Below are positions 1 through 6,960 of a DNA stretch of 48,282 bases, piece after piece. A program made the translations under genes and the position numbers. The stretch is from Saprospiraceae bacterium (GTDB lineage Bacteria > Bacteroidota > Bacteroidia > Chitinophagales > Saprospiraceae): assembly GCA_020629315.1 (NCBI GenBank), contig JAHDDO010000004.1:1-48282 (forward strand), written 5' to 3'. The stretch's first letter is position 1; each line of letters starts with the position of its first letter. The notes under the pieces were generated by a model. That model saw nothing but the letters and a program-made list of their open reading frames with translations, was not told where the DNA came from and searched no databases.

Positions 1-608
1 CCGTTCAATCCAATGCTAAGCATGGCTTGTGCTAATTGGTCAGAAGGAATGCTGGTATTAGCGCCTAAATGCTTCAAAATAGGGTAGAGTCCCCGGCTGA
101 TGGTGTACATAAGGTTAGGCTCTTTTCGCTTTTTTACTGGATAAATATATCCTGGTCTAAAACTATGGAAACCCGCAAACCCTATAGTGGCTAATTGATT
201 TTCTGCAGCGCCTTTGTCTCGAGCAAACATGATCTTGCTTTTCTCGCTTCTATCCGCTCCTTGTCCACTTAATAGACAAAAAGTAGCTTGGGGCGACCGG
301 GCATATATAGATTTCGCAAAATGAACAGGATAGTCAACCGTGATTTTACGAAATACGTCCTTGGGCACCGCCCCACTATACACACCAATACAGTAAAAGA
401 TAGCATCCACATTCTCAAAATGCTCATTGTATGCACTAAGATCCATGAAGTCAGGGACCTCAACTTGCTCTACAATATCATGTTGGATAGCTTGTTTTTT
501 TCGTACAAAGCTGACGATTTTTTCTATCCCCTTTTCGGCCAAACATAGCTCTAAGAGAGCTCCGCCCACCATACCGGTAGCGCCTGTAATTAGTATTTTT
601 TTACCCAT
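1..608 (-). CDS. NAD(P)-binding Rossmann-fold protein (atypical SDR), 3' end missing
   Basis: The minus-strand frame is open from an ATG at 608 to the window edge, giving 202 codons with no stop, so the C-terminus lies outside. The N-terminus shows the nucleotide-binding signature GATGMVG at about residues 9-15, typical of NAD-dependent epimerase/dehydratase-like and TIP30-like SDR proteins. Further on are VDAIFYCIGVYSG (around residue 70) and LLSGQGADRSEKS (around residue 115), which fit the second half of an atypical SDR where the usual YxxxK is not conserved. The ATG overlaps the stop of the upstream CotH-like gene by one base (TGATG), so the two genes are probably translationally coupled. 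The substrate cannot be told from sequence; a quinone- or sugar-nucleotide-related oxidoreductase is possible. Confidence 0.8.
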   Translation of the reverse strand, partial: MGKKILITGATGMVGGALLELCLAEKGIEKIVSFVRKKQAIQHDIVEQVEVPDFMDLSAYNEHFENVDAIFYCIGVYSGAVPKDVFRKITVDYPVHFAKSIYARSPQATFCLLSGQGADRSEKSKIMFARDKGAAENQLATIGFAGFHSFRPGYIYPVKKRKEPNLMYTISRGLYPILKHLGANTSIPSDQLAQAMLSIGLN

Positions 609-2920
609 CAGTTAGATTTTATAAAACTTCTTTTTGTAGATGGCGTCTGATCTGCATCTATGTGTAACCAATACATGCCTGCTGGCCAAGAAGAGATATC
701 TAGCTGCATAGAATCTGTAGATTTGAAAGGATCATCGATGGACCACATTTGGCGACCCACACTATCTGAGATCGATAAAGAACGTATGCTGGCGGCTTTT
801 TCTTTTTGTAGATAAAGCGTATCAAAGGCAGGATTCGGATGCACGTGTATGGCCGTTTTGGCGCTATTTTGATCATCCGTTTGGCTGACTAAGGCGTTTG
901 TGTCATTAAACGTTGGCCACAATGATTGCGCTTGCCCGGTACCATTAGGAAAAAGGCCAAAGCTTTCATCGGGACCTAGACTAGAGAAACTAACTTTATC
1001 AACAGTATTACCATCTAAATCCGAAAGAAAAACAGTCTCACCGCCTTTGCTCAGTTTAAATGAACTATGAAAGAGGCCCTGATCTTCATCGCCATCACAC
1101 CAAATAATTTGATAGTCACCTGGCGCTAAATTACTATCTGGTAAGCGCCATTGATCTAATTGATCTCCCTTGTCAGACAAGAAATAGTCAGATAAGTTTA
1201 TATTTTGGTCACCCGCATTGAATAGTTCGATCCAATCTTCATATTCTCCTTCAGCATCCGTGACCCATGCTTCATTATCCGCCATTAATTCATTAATCAC
1301 TAGATGGCTTGAGCGCCGATACTGATAAAATTCGTACTCAGCTCGTGCTGGTGATAAGGCTATCGCTTTTTCATTGTGTGCACGGATATAATAGTCCGTA
1401 ATGGTGGACTCAGTCGGCAAGATTGCGGAATGAATGCCATCGCCGGCTACTTTATCTCCATCTAAACCTTCATCATTCATTAGAATAGCGTCAAACTTCG
1501 AATGGTAACCATTCGAACTATATAGTAACTCGGCATGGGTGGCATTGGACAATCCAGCCTCTATCAGCACCTCTGAGATCTCTGTCTGGAGTACAGATTC
1601 TATGCTAGGTGGATCTAAGGCTATCTCAGGATGATCCTTTAAAAAGCTATTGCGACGCTGAACGGTCGGTATAATGCCTGCAGATGAGAATACGAATGGG
1701 ATAATCAAATCATTAGTCACATTGTTGCTAAACTCACCATTTGGAAATAGCTTGTAGCTATCTTGAAATACACTTGATCTAATCAAATCTTGATATTCAT
1801 CCAATGTAGCTTTCAAGATCTGAGGGTCCATTTGCTCTTCGAGAATAGTACGAATATGTGCCGCATAGATTTTTCCATATAGACTTTGTGGATCACTGAT
1901 CAGCCTACGTACAAGGGGTGTATTAACCGAACCATAGCCATTAAACGGATCATATTCATACAGTTGATCTGGGTTCCAGGTGAATATCAAAAACAGGGAA
2001 ATATAGCTCATAGAAAGATCCCAAGGGATCATCTGGAATAAGCCGTCTTCATGTTGATATAAGTAGTAATTGTGCCTGAATAATCCATTATAGGTATCTA
2101 AATTACTTACCACCATATTAACCGCAAAAGCCCAAAGAACACGATCGATATTTAAGACATTGGGCAACTCCTCCGGCGATTCTTCTAGTACACGACAAAG
2201 CTCAACCATTGATGCCCAACCATGATCAGATTTCAAAGTATAATGTGTTTGATACGCGGAAGTATCCGGACCTAGATATACTAAATTACTTGTAAAGTTT
2301 CCATTATCCTCACCAAATTGACTAGATGGATCACACTTGAATAAAACACCATTACTGTTCCCAAAATGTTTCTTTAGGAAATTTTTATCTACAGATTCGG
2401 TATTGACATATACCCCTAAAAATTCGTCATCTACATAAACATCAATAAAGTTAGATTCGCCTGAAGGTAGATAGTTTCTATAAATGTGATAGGCACTCAT
2501 TTCCCGGACAAAAGACGGATCAAACCGAGCATTAGCTAGCTTTAATTTTGGATAGCCCATAAGCCGCTGATCATCATCGTAATAGTTGATATCAATGTTC
2601 CAAGGAAGTTTTCGATTTCCATCTTCCTCAGCAGACTGAAAGGTAGAGTTGCCCTTATACCGAATAGCTACTGAATCCATCACCAGCCCATTGCTCAGTG
2701 TTATTTTGGCAGGCAAGCGTTCGCCACTTTTATTATACCAGCCCTGGACTAGAATATCATGATAATTGGGATCATAGAATTCTATAGTTAGGCTTCGCAA
2801 ACTATCTGGGTCGAATAGGCCTGTAGGTGCATCGTAGTGTGAATTCGAAGGAACTAAAGATTGAGCTAGCACAGCTATACCTGTACCTATAAATATGAAA
2901 ACAAATATCAATCTCCTCAT
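608..2920 (-). CDS. CotH kinase-family secreted protein with lamin-tail domain and T9SS type A signal
   Basis: This is a 770-residue secreted protein. A signal peptide (residues 1-20, ending VLAQ) is followed by a CotH-like atypical kinase domain at about 40-430, with the conserved stretches IRYKGNST, GVYVNTESVDKNFLK and QMIPWDLSMSY; the Asp in IPWD matches the metal-binding Asp of CotH proteins. A lamin-tail domain (about 540-660) starts at VINELMADNEAWVTDAEGE and runs through DWIELFNAGDQNINLSDYFL. The last ~80 residues (HPNPAFDTLYLQ to GMYWLHID) form a T9SS type A sorting domain, so the mature protein should be surface-attached or secreted. CotH proteins phosphorylate proteins in spore formers; the role in Bacteroidota is unknown. 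It is followed directly by the partial SDR gene. Confidence 0.88.
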   Translation of the reverse strand: MRRLIFVFIFIGTGIAVLAQSLVPSNSHYDAPTGLFDPDSLRSLTIEFYDPNYHDILVQGWYNKSGERLPAKITLSNGLVMDSVAIRYKGNSTFQSAEEDGNRKLPWNIDINYYDDDQRLMGYPKLKLANARFDPSFVREMSAYHIYRNYLPSGESNFIDVYVDDEFLGVYVNTESVDKNFLKKHFGNSNGVLFKCDPSSQFGEDNGNFTSNLVYLGPDTSAYQTHYTLKSDHGWASMVELCRVLEESPEELPNVLNIDRVLWAFAVNMVVSNLDTYNGLFRHNYYLYQHEDGLFQMIPWDLSMSYISLFLIFTWNPDQLYEYDPFNGYGSVNTPLVRRLISDPQSLYGKIYAAHIRTILEEQMDPQILKATLDEYQDLIRSSVFQDSYKLFPNGEFSNNVTNDLIIPFVFSSAGIIPTVQRRNSFLKDHPEIALDPPSIESVLQTEISEVLIEAGLSNATHAELLYSSNGYHSKFDAILMNDEGLDGDKVAGDGIHSAILPTESTITDYYIRAHNEKAIALSPARAEYEFYQYRRSSHLVINELMADNEAWVTDAEGEYEDWIELFNAGDQNINLSDYFLSDKGDQLDQWRLPDSNLAPGDYQIIWCDGDEDQGLFHSSFKLSKGGETVFLSDLDGNTVDKVSFSSLGPDESFGLFPNGTGQAQSLWPTFNDTNALVSQTDDQNSAKTAIHVHPNPAFDTLYLQKEKAASIRSLSISDSVGRQMWSIDDPFKSTDSMQLDISSWPAGMYWLHIDADQTPSTKRSFIKSN

Positions 2921-2999
2921 GTCTAAATACTTAGGGTATAGTAAACTACAAATTATCAGTTAAAATGTTGCTCGAAAATAGCTTTGATTATAATTTGGG

Positions 3000-3120
3000 C
3001 GACCCTACGATATCCTTCGGATCATCGTAGTCAGGCTTCTCCAGGCGCCACATTCGTTTGGTCCTTCGGACCTGGACGGCCAATGGCTCGTCCAGCCTTC
3101 CATATCCTTCTCGCGAGATA
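3000..3120. repeat. Hairpin-rich intergenic island
   Basis: This G+C-richer stretch lies between the CotH-like gene and the lipoprotein gene. It contains consecutive inverted repeats: CTACGAT/ATCGTAG at 3005-3011 and 3024-3030 with inner ATCC-TTC-GGAT; GGTCC-TTC-GGACC at 3060-3072; CTGGACG/CGTCCAG at 3072-3078 and 3089-3095 with inner GCC-AAT-GGC; and the palindrome TCTCGCGAGA at 3109-3118. No coding potential was seen. It resembles repetitive extragenic palindromic islands, but its copy number in the genome cannot be seen from here. Confidence 0.6.
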
Positions 3121-3131
3121 GAGAAATACAG

Positions 3132-3746
3132 CTAGATATTCGTCTCCAGGGTAAGAAAGTGAATAAGCAATAGTATTTGCATTCTAGTATCTTGAAGCGG
3201 ATACTCCTTGTAATTCACTAAAATATCTGCGATGGCCGACGGGCCAATAACACCAATAGCTACTAGTCGATCATGATACCCTTTTGCTTTTGGTTCGATC
3301 TTGCCGTAATTGTATAAAAATCTAGTATATCGACTATTTGTTCGTAGATAGATAGACTTGGGATGAGAAGACTTGTGGTGTGGCGGTGGGTGATACCACC
3401 ATTCATTCACTAAAGAAGTGGGCAAGCTATCCAATAGTTTATGAATACTATCAGAAGGAATAAAATCCATTCCCTTATTCGACTCCATGGATTCTTTGCT
3501 ACGTTCAATATGCTCTTGTAAACAGTCACTTATTTGCGTGCCGTTTGATGCTTCAGAATCACAGATATATGAGTTCATAAATCTAGTTATGCGATTCAAT
3601 GACTCGATTTCTTCATTATTAAAATACGATGCTAAGCTAGCTTCTGAGCTGGGTTTTGCTTTTGAATAATTACAAGAAAAACATACTACAGTCAAGAGTA
3701 TTAAAATAAGCAAATGCTTACTCGAGTTTTTTCGTAAGTACATCAT
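3132..3746 (-). CDS. Hypothetical lipoprotein
   Basis: This 204-residue protein was not recognised. Residues 1-25 form a lipoprotein signal with a hydrophobic run LLILILLTVV and a lipobox ending FSC, so the mature protein is probably membrane-anchored on the periplasmic or outer-membrane side. The mature part is hydrophilic and mostly helical, with SLPTSLVNEWWYHPPPHHK near the middle and a hydrophobic C-terminus (QILLLIHFLTLE). Two ATG codons in tandem (3746 and 3743) are possible starts. The start lies one base after the stop of a T9SS sorting-domain remnant (3748-3915), suggesting that the gene was once second in an operon whose first gene has been lost. Confidence 0.7.
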   Translation of the reverse strand: MMYLRKNSSKHLLILILLTVVCFSCNYSKAKPSSEASLASYFNNEEIESLNRITRFMNSYICDSEASNGTQISDCLQEHIERSKESMESNKGMDFIPSDSIHKLLDSLPTSLVNEWWYHPPPHHKSSHPKSIYLRTNSRYTRFLYNYGKIEPKAKGYHDRLVAIGVIGPSAIADILVNYKEYPLQDTRMQILLLIHFLTLETNI

Positions 3747-3747
3747 T

Positions 3748-3915
3748 TTATCGTTTCACAATCTTCTCTACCACCATTTTTTTAGTGTTGTAAAAATGTA
3801 AGCTAATATAATATACACAAGTCGGAAGATTCACAATATTAAAGCTTGTTGTGATTGCGTTGACATCCCGGTGCATTTCATTTCGCCTTGTTATATAGAA
3901 AAGTTGATTCAATGT
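3748..3915 (-). pseudogene. Remnant of a T9SS type A C-terminal sorting domain
   Basis: Translating the minus strand from 3915 to a TAA at 3750-3748 gives 55 residues that end in FNIVNLPTCVYYISLHFYN followed by TKKMVVEKIVKR. This is the characteristic end of a T9SS type A sorting domain (NLP.GVYYI...KKM....IVKR), with Cys where Gly is usual. A stop (TAA at 3918-3916) lies just upstream in frame, and no plausible secreted-protein start or passenger domain is present. An internal ATG could at most give a 42-residue peptide with no signal sequence. I read it as the 3' end of a deleted or decayed secreted-protein gene. Confidence 0.65.
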
Positions 3916-3975
3916 TTATTCTTTTTGTTTTAGGATTTTGGATAATTGCTTACTATAGCATAATTCAGAAGCCTA

Positions 3976-4299
3976 CTACACATAAATAGTGCATCGAATT
4001 TGTGCGACCACAGTCTTTCCTTTGTGTTTGGCAGGTGCCCAGGGTGCTAATGACTCAAATGCCTTGCGTATAATTTGATGGTTTGTTTTGCCTGCCACGT
4101 TGTACATTATGATGTCCTCGGCCATGCCCTCCTTTGTAATAATAGCTAGGACTTGACCCATGCCGTCACAACCTAAGGCATTGTGCACTATTCTATTGAT
4201 TATTTCTTGCTTTGCTAAAGAACGAGGGGGTATATCAGGCAAAAGACAGATGTCTTCGCCGCTGGATACTCGAGGGTGATTATTCGGTGATTGCTGCAT
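3976..4299 (-). CDS. Small protein with TonB C-terminal-like segment
   Basis: This 107-residue protein starts at the ATG at 4299, 17 bases after the DinB stop; a start at 4350 would overlap the DinB gene. The C-terminal ~70 residues look like a TonB C-terminal (energy-transducing) domain: a bacterial-type KQEIINRIVHNALGC beginning, the middle GQVLAIITKEGMAEDI, and the end APWAPAKHKGKTVVAQI, which resembles the W.PgkqnGk.V...v..pi pattern of TonB-C domains in this phylum. Unlike real TonB it has no membrane anchor, no Pro-rich linker and no signal peptide. It may be a cytosolic orphan copy of the fold or a decayed gene. The family call is moderate and the function unknown. Confidence 0.55.
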   Translation of the reverse strand: MQQSPNNHPRVSSGEDICLLPDIPPRSLAKQEIINRIVHNALGCDGMGQVLAIITKEGMAEDIIMYNVAGKTNHQIIRKAFESLAPWAPAKHKGKTVVAQIRCTIYV

Positions 4300-4316
4300 G
4301 GACAGTGATTTGTAAG

Positions 4317-4841
4317 TTATGATTGTAAAATACCTAAATACGCATGCCAAACACCTACTTCATTTTTGTATTGTTTAGCCATAACCCGTGTCATTTGCGA
4401 TAGATGGCCTAAATCATGAACAACCCATGTGGATAGCAATTGCGTAAGATTTACGGAACCTAATTCTGGGTGTATTCCTTTCTTCAGCAAATCTTGAGCG
4501 TCCAAATTGAACGAATGCAGGGTCTGTAGATTTTCTTTTCTCAATGCCTTAAAATGGTCAATAAGATCATGGATAGGTTTTTTGTTTTGTTCATTGAGTT
4601 GGGCAAATCGATCAAAGGGTATAAATGTTTTATCTGCTTTTTCAGATAAGATGATCGTAGCCCTGGGTATCCAATCTGTTTTTTCACCATGGATGAGATG
4701 CCCTAAAATTTCATAAGGGCTCCATGTGTTTTCTCCTTCATCATTCATTAGCCATTCATCGGAGATGCCATCTAATAAAGCTGATATAATTATAGGTGTG
4801 CGGCTAAGAATAGCAACAGCCTCATGTATTTTGAAAGTCAT
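4317..4841 (-). CDS. DinB family protein
   Basis: This 174-residue four-helix-bundle protein belongs to the DinB/YfiT-like superfamily. The metal-binding histidines appear in EILGHLIHGEK (about residues 45-55) and in VVHDLGHLSQM (about 139-149), the usual three-His arrangement. Members are often bacillithiol- or other thiol-dependent transferases or of unknown activity. Length and motif spacing are normal for the family. It sits 31 bases downstream of the MarR-GNAT gene on the same strand and so may share its transcript and regulation. Confidence 0.85.
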   Translation of the reverse strand: MTFKIHEAVAILSRTPIIISALLDGISDEWLMNDEGENTWSPYEILGHLIHGEKTDWIPRATIILSEKADKTFIPFDRFAQLNEQNKKPIHDLIDHFKALRKENLQTLHSFNLDAQDLLKKGIHPELGSVNLTQLLSTWVVHDLGHLSQMTRVMAKQYKNEVGVWHAYLGILQS

Positions 4842-4872
4842 AGATTCGTTTTTAATGGGATTGTCTATATCC

Positions 4873-5817
4873 TTAGATCTTTATTTCCATTTGTATATTA
4901 CATCGTTCATACGGTGATACCTCACCTTGCACCTTTTCAAAACCTAGTTTTCTATATAATGAGATAGCAGGCACTAAACGGGTATTGCTTTCTAAATATA
5001 CGGATTGAGCACCTAAGGATTTGGCTAGCTCTAAAGAGGCCTTAGCTAATACATAACCCATTCCCTTTCCTTTAAAAGTAGGAGAGACGGCCATTTTGGC
5101 TAATTCATACTTTTGATCATTCATCTTAATTAAGGCACAAACCCCAGCAGCCTGACCTTTATAGAGCGCAATCAAAATTTGGCCCCCCTTTTCTAAAATG
5201 TATTCTTCTGGATGGTTCAATGCACTTAGGTCCGCCTCTTCAACCACAAAGTGTTCTTTTATCCAAGCCATATTTAGATCTCTAAACACGGCTTTATACT
5301 TTTCTTCGTATGGAATTATCTCAATAAATTGTTCTTCTCTTTCTTTCCGTTGATCCATGACTCGCTTGAACATAGATCGCTGCGTTAATAGGTATTCTAA
5401 TTCATCTAATGATTTCCAAATATCATAGGTTTGCTTACTAAGTAGCTCATCCACTGCAGCTGTTATATCCGTGTATTGATCTTGTATTTTTTCGGCTAGG
5501 TTTTTCCCATGATCGGTTAACGAAATATTGGTTTTGCGAGCGTCAGTTCTATCGGGTGCCGCCTTTACGATAGACGCTTCTTTTAATTCTTTTACCGTTT
5601 TAATAACAGCAGGATGTGATTGGCCAATGGCCTGGGCTATATTACCGATGGATATATTGGCGTTGTTAGAAACCACATAAAAAACCGGAAACCACTTAGG
5701 TTTTAAAGGTACCTCGTAGGCTGCATAAATGTTATGTGCATTTTCCATCAAGGTTTCACTTAGAAACTTTAGTCTTGTGGCCAAGGCCATCTTGCCAATG
5801 TGCTTACTATTATTCAT
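4873..5817 (-). CDS. MarR-family regulator fused to a GNAT acetyltransferase
   Basis: This 314-residue fusion has an N-terminal winged-helix MarR domain (about residues 1-145) with the recognition region IGNIAQAIGQSHPAVIKTVK and the wing AAPDRTDARKTNISLTDHG. A GNAT domain (about 160-314) carries the acetyl-CoA pyrophosphate-binding loop in VSPTFKGKGMGYVLAKA and the late motif VYLESNTRLVPAISLYRKL. MarR-GNAT fusions are a known bacterial architecture; the acetyl acceptor is usually unknown. A perfect 12-bp palindrome at 5831-5842, 13 bases upstream of the ATG, is a likely autoregulatory operator. The DinB gene follows closely. Confidence 0.9.
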   Translation of the reverse strand: MNNSKHIGKMALATRLKFLSETLMENAHNIYAAYEVPLKPKWFPVFYVVSNNANISIGNIAQAIGQSHPAVIKTVKELKEASIVKAAPDRTDARKTNISLTDHGKNLAEKIQDQYTDITAAVDELLSKQTYDIWKSLDELEYLLTQRSMFKRVMDQRKEREEQFIEIIPYEEKYKAVFRDLNMAWIKEHFVVEEADLSALNHPEEYILEKGGQILIALYKGQAAGVCALIKMNDQKYELAKMAVSPTFKGKGMGYVLAKASLELAKSLGAQSVYLESNTRLVPAISLYRKLGFEKVQGEVSPYERCNIQMEIKI

Positions 5818-5830
5818 GGTAAATAATTAC

Positions 5831-5842
5831 GTAACTAGTTAC
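5831..5842. promoter_or_regulatory. Palindrome upstream of the MarR-GNAT gene, candidate operator
   Basis: GTAACTAGTTAC is a perfect 12-bp palindrome 13 bases upstream of the ATG at 5817, in the short gap to the preceding gene. MarR regulators typically bind short palindromes overlapping their own promoter. That this particular site is bound is inference. Confidence 0.5.
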
Positions 5843-5874
5843 ATAAATACTGAAAAATTTTTACTTATTATTCA

Positions 5875-6570
5875 TTACCCAACACATAATGCGTGTTCAG
5901 TGCAGTCATGCATAGCGATGGTAAAATGCATCAATTCAATATGTTGTTGATCAATCAATGCTTGGACTTTGGAGGATGCCAATGCTTTTTTGATGAGTGT
6001 AAATACACGTAATTCCCAAATTTGTTCAAATCGGGTAAGGTACTCTTCATCTTCGATTATCAATAGTTCTAAATAGTCATATAAAGCAGCAAATCGAGTG
6101 GTCTCTAAGACATTCCAAAATATATTGCATTGTAGGTAGGTGTTGAATTTTGTTACTTCTTCAATGAGTCTACCTGTCTCATCCGCTCGTAGTAAGCCTA
6201 CCTGCAATGACTGATCATAGCTTGAAAATTCGGCGGCAATGGCATTCCAATGAGTTGGGTTCGATTTGTTTTTAGCCAGGTTAAGAATCCTGATTAGATC
6301 ATCCATGGCCAAATCCAAATAATCATCTTCATTGTAGTCAAAAATGTGGCTAATGAGTTCATCAATAAATTGGAGCCTACCCGGTGTTATAGCCGCCTCC
6401 TTTGCTTGCTGGATCATTTGTTCTTTTAAGTGATCGGCCCACCGAACTTCAGGATATTTTTCAAAATATTCCAATTGAGATTGTAATACTTGCTCTTTAT
6501 ACAATCTATTTATTTCTTTGGGTGGATACCGTTCCAAAAAATGCAATATGTCAGCTATTTCCCTTTGCAC
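5875..6570 (-). CDS. Conserved-looking hypothetical helical protein
   Basis: This 231-residue protein was not recognised. It starts with GTG at 6570, since no in-frame ATG lies near the N-terminus. It has no signal peptide or membrane segment, so it is probably cytosolic. The sequence is rich in amphipathic helices with acidic and aromatic residues (IFDYNEDDYLDLAMDDLIRI; ALYDYLELLIIEDEEYL), compatible with an all-helical repeat fold. A His/Cys-containing tail (HFTIAMHDCTEHALC) closes the protein. It lies 57 bases upstream of the MarR-GNAT gene on the same strand, with a candidate operator between them, so co-transcription is uncertain. Confidence 0.7.
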   Translation of the reverse strand: MQREIADILHFLERYPPKEINRLYKEQVLQSQLEYFEKYPEVRWADHLKEQMIQQAKEAAITPGRLQFIDELISHIFDYNEDDYLDLAMDDLIRILNLAKNKSNPTHWNAIAAEFSSYDQSLQVGLLRADETGRLIEEVTKFNTYLQCNIFWNVLETTRFAALYDYLELLIIEDEEYLTRFEQIWELRVFTLIKKALASSKVQALIDQQHIELMHFTIAMHDCTEHALCVG

Positions 6571-6650
6571 AGTTTTACCTTGGCTCGGAAGGTAGCAATA
6601 CTTTATAATCTTGCTTGCGGCGCATTACACATTTCAAAAAGTAATTTTGC

Positions 6651-6770
6651 TTACACGCGCATTCTTGTGTCTAGCAGGCTTACGGGTTCTTGCTGATCCA
6701 AGGAATAGTCAAATTGGTTTGCGACTTCAAGATTTGAAGGTTTACTAACTAATATTGTTAATCTGTGCAT
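6651..6770 (-). CDS. Possible small ORF (39 aa)
   Basis: An ATG at 6770 opens a 39-codon frame ending TAA at 6653-6651 on the same strand as the downstream gene. The peptide (MHRLTILVSKPSNLEVANQ, then FDYSLDQQEPVSLLDTRMRV) has a protein-like composition. After the stop the frame stays open for 15 more codons. It could be a genuine small protein, a leader peptide, or the remnant of a longer gene. There is no homology evidence. Confidence 0.2.
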   Translation of the reverse strand: MHRLTILVSKPSNLEVANQFDYSLDQQEPVSLLDTRMRV

Positions 6771-6960
6771 TAGGAATATAGGCAAATCAAATGTCCTTTT
6801 TTCTGGACAATAATCTGTGCGTCAGTGATAGGTAGGGATGGCCAGTCAGACGGCTGGTCATGTCCGAAAGCTAGCTGGCTAGCGTAGGACCGGTCGCTAG
6901 ATCCCGATGTAGATCGGGAAGCCCGATATAGCGCGGTGCCTTTAGGCAGACGCCCATATA
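6771..6960. repeat. Hairpin-rich intergenic island
   Basis: The gap upstream of the helical protein gene ends in a dense run of inverted repeats: TGTCC/GGACA at 6792-6809 with a T-rich loop; ATGGCCAG/CTGGTCAT at 6838-6845 and 6854-6861 (one G-T pair); GCTAG/CTAGC at 6870-6874 and 6879-6883; CTAGCG/CGCTAG at 6879-6884 and 6895-6900; and CCCGAT/ATCGGG at 6903-6908 and 6913-6918. It resembles the islands near 3.0 kb and 48.1 kb in texture but not base for base. It lies directly behind the 3' end of the 1325-residue protein gene and may act in termination or mRNA stability. Confidence 0.55.
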
